Below are positions 16,991-26,500 of a stretch of DNA of 34,532 nucleotides, in pieces; position 1 is the first letter of the stretch, and each line of letters starts with the position of its first letter. The DNA comes from Planctomycetota bacterium. Its GTDB lineage: Bacteria > Planctomycetota > Phycisphaerae > Phycisphaerales > SM1A02. The position numbers and the translations under genes are program-made. Below the pieces are notes generated by a model. The model was not told where the DNA came from and ran no database searches. It saw only the letters and a list, made by a program, of their open reading frames with translations. The stretch covers positions 1-34,532 of the forward strand of contig CABYSN010000011.1 in NCBI GenBank assembly GCA_902521645.1. The letters run 5' to 3'.

Positions 16991-18163
16991 ATGAATGAAG
17001 AGATCATCGAAAAAGCGGTGACTGCCTACCGAGCGATGCACCGAAAACCGCCGGAAGTCGTCGTTCGCGCCCCGGGACGGGTCAATCTAATCGGTGAACA
17101 CATCGATTACAACGGCGGACGCGTGCTGCCCATCGCCATAGACCATGCCACCATCGTCGCCGTCGGCCGGCCCGTCGAAGACACGCGGGAACTCACCATC
17201 GACGCCCTCGACATCGGACGTGTGACTCGACTCCCGGATCTGGAGACATACCTGGCCCGCGGCCATGGCTCGCAGGAGGCCCATCTGGATTACGTGGTCG
17301 GACCGTTGAAGATCCTTCTGGAAAAGGGACTCGATCCATCACCTCTGAACTGCACGATCTCAAGCGACATCCCGATCGGAGCCGGACTCTCCTCCAGTGC
17401 CGCGCTGGAGATCGGAATGCTGGTCGCGGCACGTGAACTCCTTCAATGCGGAGGGGATCCCAGGACCCTCGCGGAGGAGGCGATGGCATCGGAGCATCGA
17501 TTCGCCGGAACACCGTGCGGAATCATGGACATGTATGCATGCGCGGCGGCGGAAGCGGGTCATGCCTGCCTGATCGACTGCGTTGAAAGAACATGCACGC
17601 AGATAGCTCTGCCGGACTCCGACCGTCTTCGGATCGTGATCACGGACACGGGCGTCAGGCACACGCTCGCCGACGGAGCCTATGCGGATCGGCGCAAAGA
17701 CTGCGAGGAATCGGCTCGAAGGCTCGGAGTCAACAGCCTGTCAGAGATCGAAGGCAATGATTTCGATGCGGATGTCCTTCCCGAAGGGATTCGTTCCAGA
17801 GCGAGACACGTGATTTCGGAGATGCGACGTGTCGACAGATTCGTCACGGCGGTTGAAAACGACGACCTTCCGGAAGCGGGGAGGATCCTGGGGGAGAGCC
17901 ACCGATCACTTCGTGACGACTTCGAGGTCTCATGCGCGGAACTCGACCTGATCGTGGAGGTCGCGGATTCGATCGGGATACCGGGCATCTACGGCTCGAG
18001 AATGACGGGTGGTGGTTTCGGGGGATGCGTGCTCTCACTGTGCCATCCCGATTCGGTCGAACCTCTCAAGGCGGAGGTGATACCCGCCTTCTTCTCCGAA
18101 TTCGGCCGTTCGCCACGTGTCTTCGAGACGAATGCCGCCGGAGGAGCGAGCCCTCTGAGGTGA
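16991..18163 (+). CDS. galK: Galactokinase (GHMP kinase)
   Basis: Phosphorylates alpha-D-galactose to galactose 1-phosphate, the entry step of the Leloir pathway. The galactokinase signature GRVNLIGEHIDYNGG is at 29-43, the GHMP ATP-binding loop PIGAGLSSSAALE at 128-140, and the catalytic region reads GTPCGIMDMYACA (Asp after IM). The C-terminal GHMP motif is SRMTGGGFGGCVLS. Length is 390 residues, normal for GalK. The ATG at 16991 is preferred; a GTG three codons upstream sits only one base from the -10-like TAGTCT. No galT, galE or transporter is adjacent. Another GHMP sugar kinase such as an N-acetylgalactosamine kinase is possible, though the signature favours galactose. Confidence 0.88.
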   Translation: MNEEIIEKAVTAYRAMHRKPPEVVVRAPGRVNLIGEHIDYNGGRVLPIAIDHATIVAVGRPVEDTRELTIDALDIGRVTRLPDLETYLARGHGSQEAHLDYVVGPLKILLEKGLDPSPLNCTISSDIPIGAGLSSSAALEIGMLVAARELLQCGGDPRTLAEEAMASEHRFAGTPCGIMDMYACAAAEAGHACLIDCVERTCTQIALPDSDRLRIVITDTGVRHTLADGAYADRRKDCEESARRLGVNSLSEIEGNDFDADVLPEGIRSRARHVISEMRRVDRFVTAVENDDLPEAGRILGESHRSLRDDFEVSCAELDLIVEVADSIGIPGIYGSRMTGGGFGGCVLSLCHPDSVEPLKAEVIPAFFSEFGRSPRVFETNAAGGASPLR

Positions 18164-18198
18164 ATGGTTTTTTTCTCCTGTGAACATCCCGTGATGTG

Positions 18199-18204
18199 TA
18201 TCCT
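18199..18204 (+). promoter_or_regulatory. -10-like TATCCT, 7 nt before the cyclophilin-like lipoprotein gene
   Basis: TATCCT, a 7-nt spacer, then ATG at 18212, without an SD. Fits the leaderless pattern. No -35 at the normal distance. Confidence 0.4.
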
Positions 18205-18211
18205 GTCGGCT

Positions 18212-18892
18212 ATGACCAAACGACACCTACCGGCACTCATCTTCACCGGCCTGCTCGGATTCATCCTGGGATGTGATCCGGGAGGCGAGTCAGGATCTCA
18301 GAACGCGAAGACGCCATCGGAATTGAAAGCGGTCGTGAGCACCGATCGAGGTGATTTCACGATTCTCCTTCGACCGGACATCGCCCCCGTCGCGGTCGCC
18401 AATTTCGTGAATCTTGTTGAAAACGGTTTCTATCACGGCAAGGAGGTCGCCAACGCGAACCCCGCCAGTTTCAGTGTGGGAAACACCAAGCCCACGCCGA
18501 ACTACACGTTCCCGGCAGAGTTCAGCCCCGAGCTCCTCTTCGACCGACCGGGGATCGTCGCCTGGACTTTGATGGACAACCCCGCGATGGTTGAAAACTC
18601 GATCCCCCATCCCACACGCTTCTTCGTGACCAGGACCGCGCAGTCGCCCTGGAACCTCACGTACCCGGCGTTCGGCGAAATCGTCGATGGATTCACCGTG
18701 CTCAATGGAACGCAGAAGGGCGACTGGATCAGATCGATTCGCATCGCAGGCGACCCCGCTCCGGCTCTTGCCCCATATGCATCTCAGATCGCGACATGGA
18801 ATGCCGCGATCGAGGCGGTCGCCGACCCGGCGACGCCCGGCAGCTCCGGTGGCATTCCCATTCCCGAGGGGACGAGACCCGCGGGTTTCTGA
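18212..18892 (+). CDS. Divergent cyclophilin-like lipoprotein, probably not an active PPIase
   Basis: A 226-residue lipoprotein with a signal peptide and lipobox ending ILGC (acylated C21). The body resembles the cyclophilin-type prolyl isomerase fold: VVSTDRGDFTILLRPDIAPVAVANFVNLV, then NGFYHGKEV, TRFFVTRT and FGEIVDGFTVLN. Where active cyclophilins have FHRV and the FxxQGGD loop, this protein reads KEVANANPASFSVGNT, so the catalytic Arg and the Gln are absent. It is probably a binding scaffold in the periplasm rather than an isomerase. The start at 18212 is chosen for the signal peptide and for TATCCT 7 nt upstream; the frame is open to the galK stop. It ends 5 bp from the convergent gene. 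Confidence 0.75.
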   Translation: MTKRHLPALIFTGLLGFILGCDPGGESGSQNAKTPSELKAVVSTDRGDFTILLRPDIAPVAVANFVNLVENGFYHGKEVANANPASFSVGNTKPTPNYTFPAEFSPELLFDRPGIVAWTLMDNPAMVENSIPHPTRFFVTRTAQSPWNLTYPAFGEIVDGFTVLNGTQKGDWIRSIRIAGDPAPALAPYASQIATWNAAIEAVADPATPGSSGGIPIPEGTRPAGF

Positions 18893-18897
18893 GCGGA

Positions 18898-19617
18898 TCA
18901 GTTCCAGCTGAGCCCCTTGGGCCAGTCCTTCCACTGCTGCAGATCACAGAGTTCGACGAGCTGGTCCAGGCGTTCCAATTCACCGAAGAGGATCATCGCA
19001 CGCCGGGAGGGATCTCTCTCGGCAAGAAGTCGATATCGAATCGCTTCATCCTGTACCAGCACGAAGGATGCGATCTCCACCAGGGTCTCGACTGGAATGT
19101 CATCCTTCTCGACATAGCCTCGAACTTCCTCCGCCAGCCGCATTCGAACCAGTCGGTCGCCCGTGAGAAGATCATGGAGGCGGCCTCTGCAGCTCTTGGG
19201 AATGGTGGCCGATCCATGATTGATCGGCTTCAGATACGCCCGACGATACAACCGGTCACCCTCGGGCTCCTCGACATGACGGATCTCGGCCCGACAGACA
19301 CCGTGGAGTCGGATGAAGTGACGGCCATCAGGAAGCTTGTGATCCTTGAGCAGACGTCCGATGCAGGCGTATCTGCGAAGCGGTGGCATTCCGAGGGAAT
19401 CGGAGGACACCACCCCCTTCTCGAGGACGGACATCGCGATGGGAAGCGACTGAGTGAGATCGCCGTCGATCACGGGCGACACGGCCTGTTCGATCATCTG
19501 CCGATAGCGTGGCTCGAAGATGTGCAGGTCACGAACCGTGTGGGGATAGAGCACCACGCCCACCAGAGGGAAGAGTGCGATCGGATTCCCGAAATCAACT
19601 AGAAAGGAACCGGGCAT
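18898..19617 (-). CDS. Lon N-terminal substrate-binding domain protein (no protease domain)
   Basis: A 239-residue stand-alone Lon N-domain (LON substrate-binding domain) protein. The opening IALFPLVGVVLYPHTVRDLHIFEPRYRQMIEQA is the family hallmark, followed by MPPLRRYACIGRL and RHFIRLHGVCRAEI. A helical C-terminal half runs from about residue 140 to the end. The ATPase and Ser-Lys protease domains of Lon are missing, as in many bacterial single-domain homologues of unknown role, perhaps substrate adaptors. The ATG at 19617 has no SD and TAACAT 6 nt upstream, suggesting its own leaderless transcript rather than read-through from the HDOD gene, whose stop is 35 nt away. Confidence 0.85.
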   Translation of the reverse strand: MPGSFLVDFGNPIALFPLVGVVLYPHTVRDLHIFEPRYRQMIEQAVSPVIDGDLTQSLPIAMSVLEKGVVSSDSLGMPPLRRYACIGRLLKDHKLPDGRHFIRLHGVCRAEIRHVEEPEGDRLYRRAYLKPINHGSATIPKSCRGRLHDLLTGDRLVRMRLAEEVRGYVEKDDIPVETLVEIASFVLVQDEAIRYRLLAERDPSRRAMILFGELERLDQLVELCDLQQWKDWPKGLSWN

Positions 19618-19623
19618 GAGACC

Positions 19624-19629
19624 ATGTTA
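19624..19629 (-). promoter_or_regulatory. -10-like TAACAT, 6 nt before the Lon-N-domain gene
   Basis: Minus-strand TAACAT, spacer GGTCTC, ATG. A clean example of the leaderless arrangement, without an SD. It lies in the 35-bp gap after the HDOD gene. Confidence 0.45.
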
Positions 19630-19652
19630 GGCGGTCGGAGGACCATGATCGA

Positions 19653-20669
19653 TCATGCGGCGATGGAAAATCCCATGTCTCCGCAAACGCCGTCGATCTG
19701 ATCGAGGATCCCCTGAAAATCCGCGTCGATGATGCCCAGTGCCTCCAGAGCATGCTCATGAATCGAGTTCTCGATCAGATCCAGGCGGAAACCTCCGGGC
19801 CGATGTGCGACCAGGTGGTCTCCCACATGCACGAACCAGGGAACGAGCGATTCATCTCCGGTCAGGACGGAAGGATCATGGTGGTGTGCCGTCGCTGAAA
19901 CCAGAGAACGTGGGAATTTCCATTGTTCACAGAGAACCGCGCCGATCGCCTGATGATCTGTCTTGAAGGTCTCCAGTTCGAGTTCGAGCAGATCGACATC
20001 GGGCGTTCCATTCCGATCCACCACGACGGACTCCATCATCGAAGTGAACGACGCGGAGTCATGCTGAAGCTCCACGAAGAATCCGATGTCATGAAGCAGA
20101 CCCGCGAGAAAGGCCTCGTCGGTCGATTTCGATCCGTTGCACCGTGCGACGAGACAGGATGCGGCGGCGGTGCTCATGCTGTGATCCCAGAGATCACGAA
20201 CCCTGAAATGCGACAATGACCGATCGAATCTGAAGATGCGCCCCAGACTCGCCGCGATGGCGAGATTCTTGACGGCGTTCAGACCAAGAAGAGAGATCGA
20301 ACGATTGATCGATCCGATCTGACGTGGCATCCCGTAGAAGGAGGAGTTGACCACCTTCAAGATCCTGCTGGAGAGTGCGGGGTCGCTCGACACGACACGA
20401 TGAAGGTCACGTGCGGAACTGCTGGGATCCTCGATGATGTCGATGATCCGCAGGGTCACCTCGGGCAGCGTCGCCATGTGATCGATCCCGCCGACGATGT
20501 CGCGAGCGACCTGGTGGGCGTTTGAATCGAAATCGATGTCACACATGAGAAGCCCCGTGATTTCCATGAAGAATGGATGTCGGTTGACCTCCTCTGTGTC
20601 GACCAGATGAAGGGCGCTCTTGAGATGTCTTTCGGTGAATGCAGAGGTCCGGACGACCGGCTCAGGCAT
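19653..20669 (-). CDS. HDOD-domain signalling protein ending the nonulosonic-acid operon
   Basis: A 338-residue protein with an HDOD domain, a relative of HD phosphohydrolases that usually acts as a non-enzymatic output or scaffold module in bacterial signalling, often tied to motility. Family features are LPEVTLRIIDIIEDPSSSARDL, VVSSDPALSSRILKVVNSSFYG, a SINRSISLLGLNAVKNLA segment and AFLAGLLHDIGFFV. A weakly conserved HD-like tail with ATAHHHDP follows. The N-terminal 75 residues are unassigned. The start at 20669 is chosen because its ATG overlaps the neuC stop by 8 nt, fitting the coupled operon. The frame is open further upstream but would overlap neuC heavily. Whether it controls glycosylation or flagellar assembly is inference from position only. 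Confidence 0.82.
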   Translation of the reverse strand: MPEPVVRTSAFTERHLKSALHLVDTEEVNRHPFFMEITGLLMCDIDFDSNAHQVARDIVGGIDHMATLPEVTLRIIDIIEDPSSSARDLHRVVSSDPALSSRILKVVNSSFYGMPRQIGSINRSISLLGLNAVKNLAIAASLGRIFRFDRSLSHFRVRDLWDHSMSTAAASCLVARCNGSKSTDEAFLAGLLHDIGFFVELQHDSASFTSMMESVVVDRNGTPDVDLLELELETFKTDHQAIGAVLCEQWKFPRSLVSATAHHHDPSVLTGDESLVPWFVHVGDHLVAHRPGGFRLDLIENSIHEHALEALGIIDADFQGILDQIDGVCGDMGFSIAA

Positions 20670-21774
20670 GCCAGCGTTTGCGCACCGGAATGTCGTCGAG
20701 ATCGATCCCGGCGAGAATCCGGGCGATCGAATTCCCGGTGGCACCCTCGCCGAATCTTGAATCGATGCAGTCGCTTCCGAGATTACCGGCCTCATCCAGA
20801 GCCTTGATGAACTCCGGTCCGGTAATGGAATCGGTATGGATCACGTTCACCCCGCGCTCGCGACCGGCCTGACGATCACCGATGTCGAGCACCGGCACGC
20901 CCATCCCGGCGCACTCCAGCAGGCCCGCACTGCTGTTGCCGATGAACACGCGCAGCCGCTTGAGCAGACCGAGAAACGTCTTGCGTGGAAGATGCTCGAT
21001 GGAAGGGAGACCGCTCTTCAGGATGGCGCTTCGAATACCGTCGCTTCCGGGATCGAAATTGGGATGCATCAAAACGACCCGATCGACTCCGGCGAGAGAT
21101 TCGAACAGATCTCGTGCCCGTTCGCGTTCGACGTCGTCGGATCCTCCGGCCGGGTGAAGCTGGACGAGAATCTCCGGCGAGCCAAGCGCGGACCATTCCG
21201 GATCGTCGAGAGGCGCGATCGAATCCAGTCCGTCGAGAGCCGGTGAACCGACCATGAAGATGAAATCCGGCCGCTCCCCCATCGCGAGAATTCTTTCCGC
21301 GCTGGACGGTGTCGCGGCGAAATGGATGTGCGCGAGCTTGGTGGTCGCATGACGCATCGAATCATCCGCGATGCCGGTCGCGACATCGCCGCCGTGCACA
21401 TGAGCGATTCGAACCCCGAGAAGCGCGGATGCGCTCGCCGCCGCGAAGGCCTCGATCCGATCACCGAGAACCAGCACCACGTCGGGCGAGAGACGGAGGA
21501 ACACCTTCGTGAAACCCTCCACTCCCCGAGCGAATGCAAGTCCATCGGAATCCCGGGTCCGCGGCGCCGATTCATTCTGCATCGGCACCACTTCATCGAT
21601 CGGGTACGAGGATTCGACTTCGCCGATGGTCGGATTCCGTCCGATGAGATGCGCTCCGGCGACCACCACCTGGCGTTCGATGTCTGGGTGTCGATCAAGA
21701 GCATCCAGAGTCGAACGCAGCAATCCGAACTCGGCACGACTGCCGGTGACCACGAGTATGCGACGCGGTTTCAT
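20662..21774 (-). CDS. neuC: NeuC-like hydrolysing UDP-sugar 2-epimerase
   Basis: Predicted hydrolysing UDP-N-acetylglucosamine 2-epimerase, giving N-acetylmannosamine and UDP for nonulosonic acid synthesis. The 370-residue protein starts RRILVVTGSRAEFGLL. It has HVHGGDVATGIADDSMRHA (family HGGE/D and DxxR region) and ends with IGNSSAGLLECAGMGVPVLDIGDRQAGR, the motif that separates NeuC/LegG enzymes from WecB-type epimerases. It overlaps neuB by ATGA and the HDOD gene by 8 nt. With neuB and neuA present and no dehydratase or aminotransferase nearby, the N-acetylneuraminate route from UDP-GlcNAc is the simplest reading. A legionaminic-acid role (LegG on a diacetamido sugar) cannot be excluded if other genes lie elsewhere. 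Confidence 0.88.
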   Translation of the reverse strand: MKPRRILVVTGSRAEFGLLRSTLDALDRHPDIERQVVVAGAHLIGRNPTIGEVESSYPIDEVVPMQNESAPRTRDSDGLAFARGVEGFTKVFLRLSPDVVLVLGDRIEAFAAASASALLGVRIAHVHGGDVATGIADDSMRHATTKLAHIHFAATPSSAERILAMGERPDFIFMVGSPALDGLDSIAPLDDPEWSALGSPEILVQLHPAGGSDDVERERARDLFESLAGVDRVVLMHPNFDPGSDGIRSAILKSGLPSIEHLPRKTFLGLLKRLRVFIGNSSAGLLECAGMGVPVLDIGDRQAGRERGVNVIHTDSITGPEFIKALDEAGNLGSDCIDSRFGEGATGNSIARILAGIDLDDIPVRKRWHA

Positions 21775-22835
21775 CGCACGGCCTCCTCGTCCTGGAGTGA
21801 GGATGGATCGAGAAGCGTGCCGCCTTCAAGAGCATGAAGAGTCCTGCAGCCGACGAATCGAGAAAGAGACGCGGCGGGAACACCCGTCCCGGGACGCATG
21901 GTGGTGAGATCCTCGGAGACGAGGATCCGGCCGGCGGGCACGTCGCGCAGCACCGCGACAGATTGCCTTGAAGCGGTGATCACATCACGCTCCAGAGGCA
22001 GTGGCGCCTTGCAGGGATCGCCGAGCATCGAGCCGGCTTCACGCGCGAATCGCACGTACGCCCGGAACCCGTCCGGATCGAGCGATGCGGAATGATCGGG
22101 GCCGTCGGCCTCACGGTTCCAGGTCAGATGTTTTTCCAGGATGCGGGCACCAGCGGCGACCGCCAGACCACCAGTCCGGGTCGAGACGGTGTGGTCGCTG
22201 TAGCCGACCACGAGATCGAATGCCGAGGACAGCGCCTCGATCCCTGCAAGCGAAGCGGATTCGAGGGGTGTGGGATAGCTGCTGACGCAATGAAGCAGTG
22301 CCGGACGACATCCCTCCAACCAGTCCACGGCATGACGAACCTCGGACAGGGTCGCACCGCCGGTGCTGATGATCATGGGTCTTCCAGTGGTCGACAGAGC
22401 CTCGAGAAGCGGTCGGTTCACGACGTCGGGCGAAGCGGTCTTGAAGAGATCCCATGGCAGTTCCTGCGCATCGCGCACCAGCTCGGGGGAGAACACCGTG
22501 ACCACCGCATCAAGACCATGCAGAACCGCACGCAGACGAGCCCGCTCAAGACCATCGGCGTCGAGACGAAGTCGCTCGAGCATGGAGATCGGATCATGTT
22601 CACCGGAAGCCTTCTGATAGGCGACCAGTCGTGCATCCCGCGACAGCAGCCGCCGGGGCTCGAACCACTGAAACTTGACCGCATCCGCACCTGCATCGGC
22701 AGCGACGTCGACCAGGGACTCCGCTCGTGCGGGATCGCCATCGTGGTTCACGCCGATTTCGGCGATCACGAAGGGATCGGCACCTTCACGTCGGCCGATG
22801 CCGCCATGGAATTGTGGTTCGTCACCATGCCTCAT
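21771..22835 (-). CDS. neuB: NeuB-like nonulosonic acid synthase
   Basis: Predicted PEP-dependent synthase condensing N-acetylmannosamine (or a related amino sugar) with phosphoenolpyruvate to a nine-carbon acid. The 354-residue protein has the TIM-barrel opening VIAEIGVNHDGDPARAESLV, DAVKFQWFEPRRL, FKTASPDVVNRPLLEAL, MIISTGGATLSEV, LLHCVSSYPTPLE, VGYSDHT and ARILEKHLTWNREADGPDHSAS. A C-terminal SAF antifreeze-like domain runs from about residue 285 (VAVLRDVPAGRILVSEDLT). Both domains and the length fit NeuB. Its ATG overlaps the neuA stop (ATGA), and its own stop overlaps neuC. The sequence alone does not separate NeuB from LegI or PseI. Confidence 0.92.
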   Translation of the reverse strand: MRHGDEPQFHGGIGRREGADPFVIAEIGVNHDGDPARAESLVDVAADAGADAVKFQWFEPRRLLSRDARLVAYQKASGEHDPISMLERLRLDADGLERARLRAVLHGLDAVVTVFSPELVRDAQELPWDLFKTASPDVVNRPLLEALSTTGRPMIISTGGATLSEVRHAVDWLEGCRPALLHCVSSYPTPLESASLAGIEALSSAFDLVVGYSDHTVSTRTGGLAVAAGARILEKHLTWNREADGPDHSASLDPDGFRAYVRFAREAGSMLGDPCKAPLPLERDVITASRQSVAVLRDVPAGRILVSEDLTTMRPGTGVPAASLSRFVGCRTLHALEGGTLLDPSSLQDEEAVR

Positions 22836-23560
22836 GTCCCTGCCCGACCGGCCTCCCTGCGTTCGATGATGGCCTGCGCGACCAGCATATCGATCTCATC
22901 ATCGATGTCGATCACGGATCCGATCGCATTGATGACCGCACGTCGATCATCACCGAGAAAGGCGTGTGGCGCGCCGGCTTCCACGGTGAAGAGGGATTCA
23001 TGCGTGAGTGCGATCACGCCCCCGTCGGGAAAGTACGCGGGCGGAAGATCCTGTCGACGATAGACGTCGTTGGGGTGCCAGGCGGTGACCGAATCGTTCT
23101 CGTCGATGCGCACCATCCACCAGGGGTGATGCTTTCCAACGGGCTCGTAGCTCTGCACGCTGTCAGCCCCGGTCGCATGCAGATGATCGACCGCCCTGTC
23201 GATCAGATCCAGAGGTCGAATCGGGACATTCGCATAGAGAATGACGATCGTCCGGGAGGATCTTCCGGAGGATTCGATGGCATGACGGACGGCGGAATCG
23301 ACCGACGCCTGATCGGATGCAAGCGAAGGCGGACGCATCACCACTTCGACACCCGCCGCCCGAGCCGCGGAAGCGATCTCCTCTCCGTCGGTGGAGACGA
23401 TCACATGATCGATCCGTTCGGCGGCTCTGGCCTGTTCGATCGAATGCACGACCATCGGCTTGCCCGACAGCATCCGTGAGTTCTTGTTGGGAAAACCCTT
23501 GCTTCCACTTCGACCGACGATCACGGCGGTGATGGATTCGTCTGGATCGATCTGAGTCAC
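22832..23560 (-). CDS. neuA: NeuA-like CMP-nonulosonate cytidylyltransferase
   Basis: Predicted cytidylyltransferase that activates the nine-carbon acid with CTP to the CMP-sugar used by the glycosyltransferase. The 242-residue protein has the NTP-binding signature VGRSGSKGFPNKN near the start, then HVIVSTDGEEIASAA, the RPPSLASDQASVDSAV segment, ILYANVPIRP (in place of the usual LLQPTSPLR) and an IDIDDEIDMLVAQ end typical of NeuA. The start is a GTG that overlaps the stop of the large Maf gene (GTGA), so translation is coupled. It lacks the extra C-terminal esterase domain of some NeuA proteins. Confidence 0.88.
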   Translation of the reverse strand: MTQIDPDESITAVIVGRSGSKGFPNKNSRMLSGKPMVVHSIEQARAAERIDHVIVSTDGEEIASAARAAGVEVVMRPPSLASDQASVDSAVRHAIESSGRSSRTIVILYANVPIRPLDLIDRAVDHLHATGADSVQSYEPVGKHHPWWMVRIDENDSVTAWHPNDVYRRQDLPPAYFPDGGVIALTHESLFTVEAGAPHAFLGDDRRAVINAIGSVIDIDDEIDMLVAQAIIERREAGRAGT

Positions 23561-26500
23561 GGTTGGTAGGTCCTCAATTGAAAGGCGTTGGGTCCATCGT
23601 CACGCAGCGCACGTCGGCGTTCCTGAATCACTCTACGCCAGAGTTCCAGAATGGAGAATCGTTCGACGTTTCCAACGGTCCGGGTTCCACTCAGGTCGAG
23701 TTCCGAACTGGGCACCCATCCATCGCTGTGGATCGTCATCCGTCGGAAACACTCGCTGATCATGACCCGCGGAGGATTCGAGGCATCAGCGAGCCCATGC
23801 AACCCATCCTCCTCGAGCGGATCGATCACAGTCTGAGGATCGATCACCGGAGTCCCAAGCACACGCTGCCAACGTTCGAAGAACGGTTCGATGTCCTCGT
23901 AGGTTTCGAAGCAACGCTGGATTCTGGGGACGATCCAGGGCAGAGCGAGCGCACCGGGCCCTGATCCGAGGACCGCTCTTCGACATCGAATCAACTCCTC
24001 CATGTTCGCCATGACCATGGCATATCCGTCATGCCCCATCACCTTTCGGTAGGTCTCGGGCGTGTCGGCATTCAATTCGACGGAGACGACGCTCGCACCG
24101 GAGTCGGACAATTTTCGGACCAGTTCGGTGGAGCATTGAAGTTCGGTTCTGACATGGACGCCGAGCACTCCGGCATCGCGAGCCATTGAAATGAAATCCA
24201 GACAACGAGGATGCTGCAACGGGTCACCGACGCCACCCAGAGTCACCAGAGAATCGTTGCCATCTCCGATCTCGGAGACGATTCGTTTGAAGCGGGATTC
24301 GGTCATCGGTTCACGCTGGATCGTCCCGTAACGATGAGGGCTGCAGGATCCGGAACTCAGTCGTCCGGTGCACAGCTCGATCTGCACGTGGCGTGGCGTG
24401 AATGAAGGCAGTCCCCCACGTCTCATCGTCTCCAGCTGGTCGACGATCTCACGATTCGAAAGCTGCATCGAATCGTCCACCCCGGACTGCATGAAAGGCT
24501 GCAGGGCCCGTCGTATCCTGAGCCGGCAGCGCGGAGAGTCGTAGATCCCCCGCAGCTGCGAGCCACGCACCTGGGCGTCGATGGGGACGTTTCCTTCACG
24601 CGCGATGGGATCGTGCTCGGGCCGTTCCGGTCGGTACCCCAGCATCGCACCGAAGGTCGCCAGCCGGTTCTTCGGAGCGAGACGTCCGATCAGCTCAGCT
24701 GAAGCGAGGCAGGCCCCCAGACCCGGCGGCGCCTGCGTGAAGACGAATTCCTGGCGCCCTCCGTGTTCGCGCCATCGCTCGATGAGCGAATCGATGCCAC
24801 CCTGACCGAGGACCTCGACCAATGGCCAGTCGGGGCCGCAGATGATGGCCCCATGAATGTCCTCTCTTGCCATCACCGCCGCGGTGAACTCCGCGGAAAG
24901 ATTCTCATCGAAGACGGTCATGCCCGCGATGCCGCCACGCCAGCAACGATCCGCGAACATGCGGGCGGCGAGGATCACCTCGTGCTCGGGGCCATGGGCG
25001 GAATCGCCACATCGCTCGATCATGACCGGAATCATCACCCGGGAAAGATCCAGCTCGTCGATCAGATCACAGTCGTCTGGAACCAGAAGGACGATCGAGT
25101 CCAGAAGCCTGGACGAACCCACCCGTTCGAGGGTGGACTGGAGAACGCTCTGAGAGAAGATCGACTTTCTCAGACTGCGACGACTTCCGGCACCACCTTT
25201 CAGGGGATCCACCGGAATGAACGCACAGACCTTCCTGGTCGGCCGTTCCACCACCTGTTCGAGTTCGACGGGTGGCTCCTCGATGCGGTCGTGGCGCTTC
25301 GAGGATTCGAAGGATCCGAAGGACTTCGGGTCCAGAAGACGAATCGAATCCTCGAGCATCTCGGCGGCGTCCTCACCGGCCTGTTCCAGGAATCGGACGT
25401 TGACCAGATCCCGACGTATCTGAAGACGCTGCATCTCGACTGGATCGTCGCTTGCTTGGATGTCGATCCTGCGGTCGGCGAGATAGCGCTTGAAGGCACC
25501 AAGCTGATTGACCTGACTGACGAACTCGAAGGCGTCTGGAAGGCCGTCAACCGCATGGCGTTTCTCTTCGATCGACTTGAAGATCCTTCCCGATCGTGCT
25601 TCCTGATCAAGACATTCGTCAAGTCGCTCGAGAAGCGCGGCGGTGTCACGTGACACCCCGTTGAGGCTGCGGACATCCTGAAGAAGATCCGTCAGACGAC
25701 TGTGGATCCGTTCCGACCGATCCTCATGCGACGACACGTCTGGCATCGGAACGGGACCGATCGGCTCCTGATCCCTGGAAGCATGGGCACGCAGGGTGGA
25801 CTGCAGGGTCGCCACTTCGGTGGAGGCCTTGCGAACGCCACCTTCACTGGCATCGATGACACTAAGCCCCTTCTGCACGTCATCGGTGAAATAGGTCTCG
25901 AATCGTCGCAGGTAGGTCAGCATCTGACGGTCGGTGAGTATCGATCGTCCGTTGATGTCCTCGAGTCGATGCAGCATGCCGCGATGACGGACGATCCGCT
26001 CCCATTCCATCTTCGCGATCGTGTTGAACGGATTGAGTTCAGTCGACCAGACATCGTCGATCGCGGTGCCACGGGCGTAATAGAGACCGTCGGTGAAACC
26101 GAGGTCCTGTCCGATGAGCGCGACCGGATCGCAGCCGAGATGTCGGGCAAGGTGATACGAGAGATGCGCCACCGTGCTCGACGACTCCAGGGATTCGAAG
26201 TCGGGACCGGTCCTGCCGAGAATCCGTTCCAGCACGATCGCGCGACACCAACGGACCGCTCCGGGCCAGCTGTCGGCGATGATCGGATGCGCCTGCGGAA
26301 GACCGACCAGGGTGATCCCTTCGACATCCTTCCGAGTCAACCCTTCGTAGAAACGCTTGGAAATGTGGTGGTAATCGAGGGCGGTGACGAAATGGGGCTT
26401 GATCCCCGCGTCGAGGAGCGGTCGCAAGGTCGTCTGGGCCGCGATGATCATGCACCGATCACGCACACCCTTGCGACCGAGCATCTTCATGTTCTTCTGC

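Noticed and set aside
18164-18180. Run of seven T just after the galK stop, as a terminator tail
   Set aside because: The only hairpin before it has a stem of 4-5 bp and lies about 11 nt from the T run, too weak and too far.
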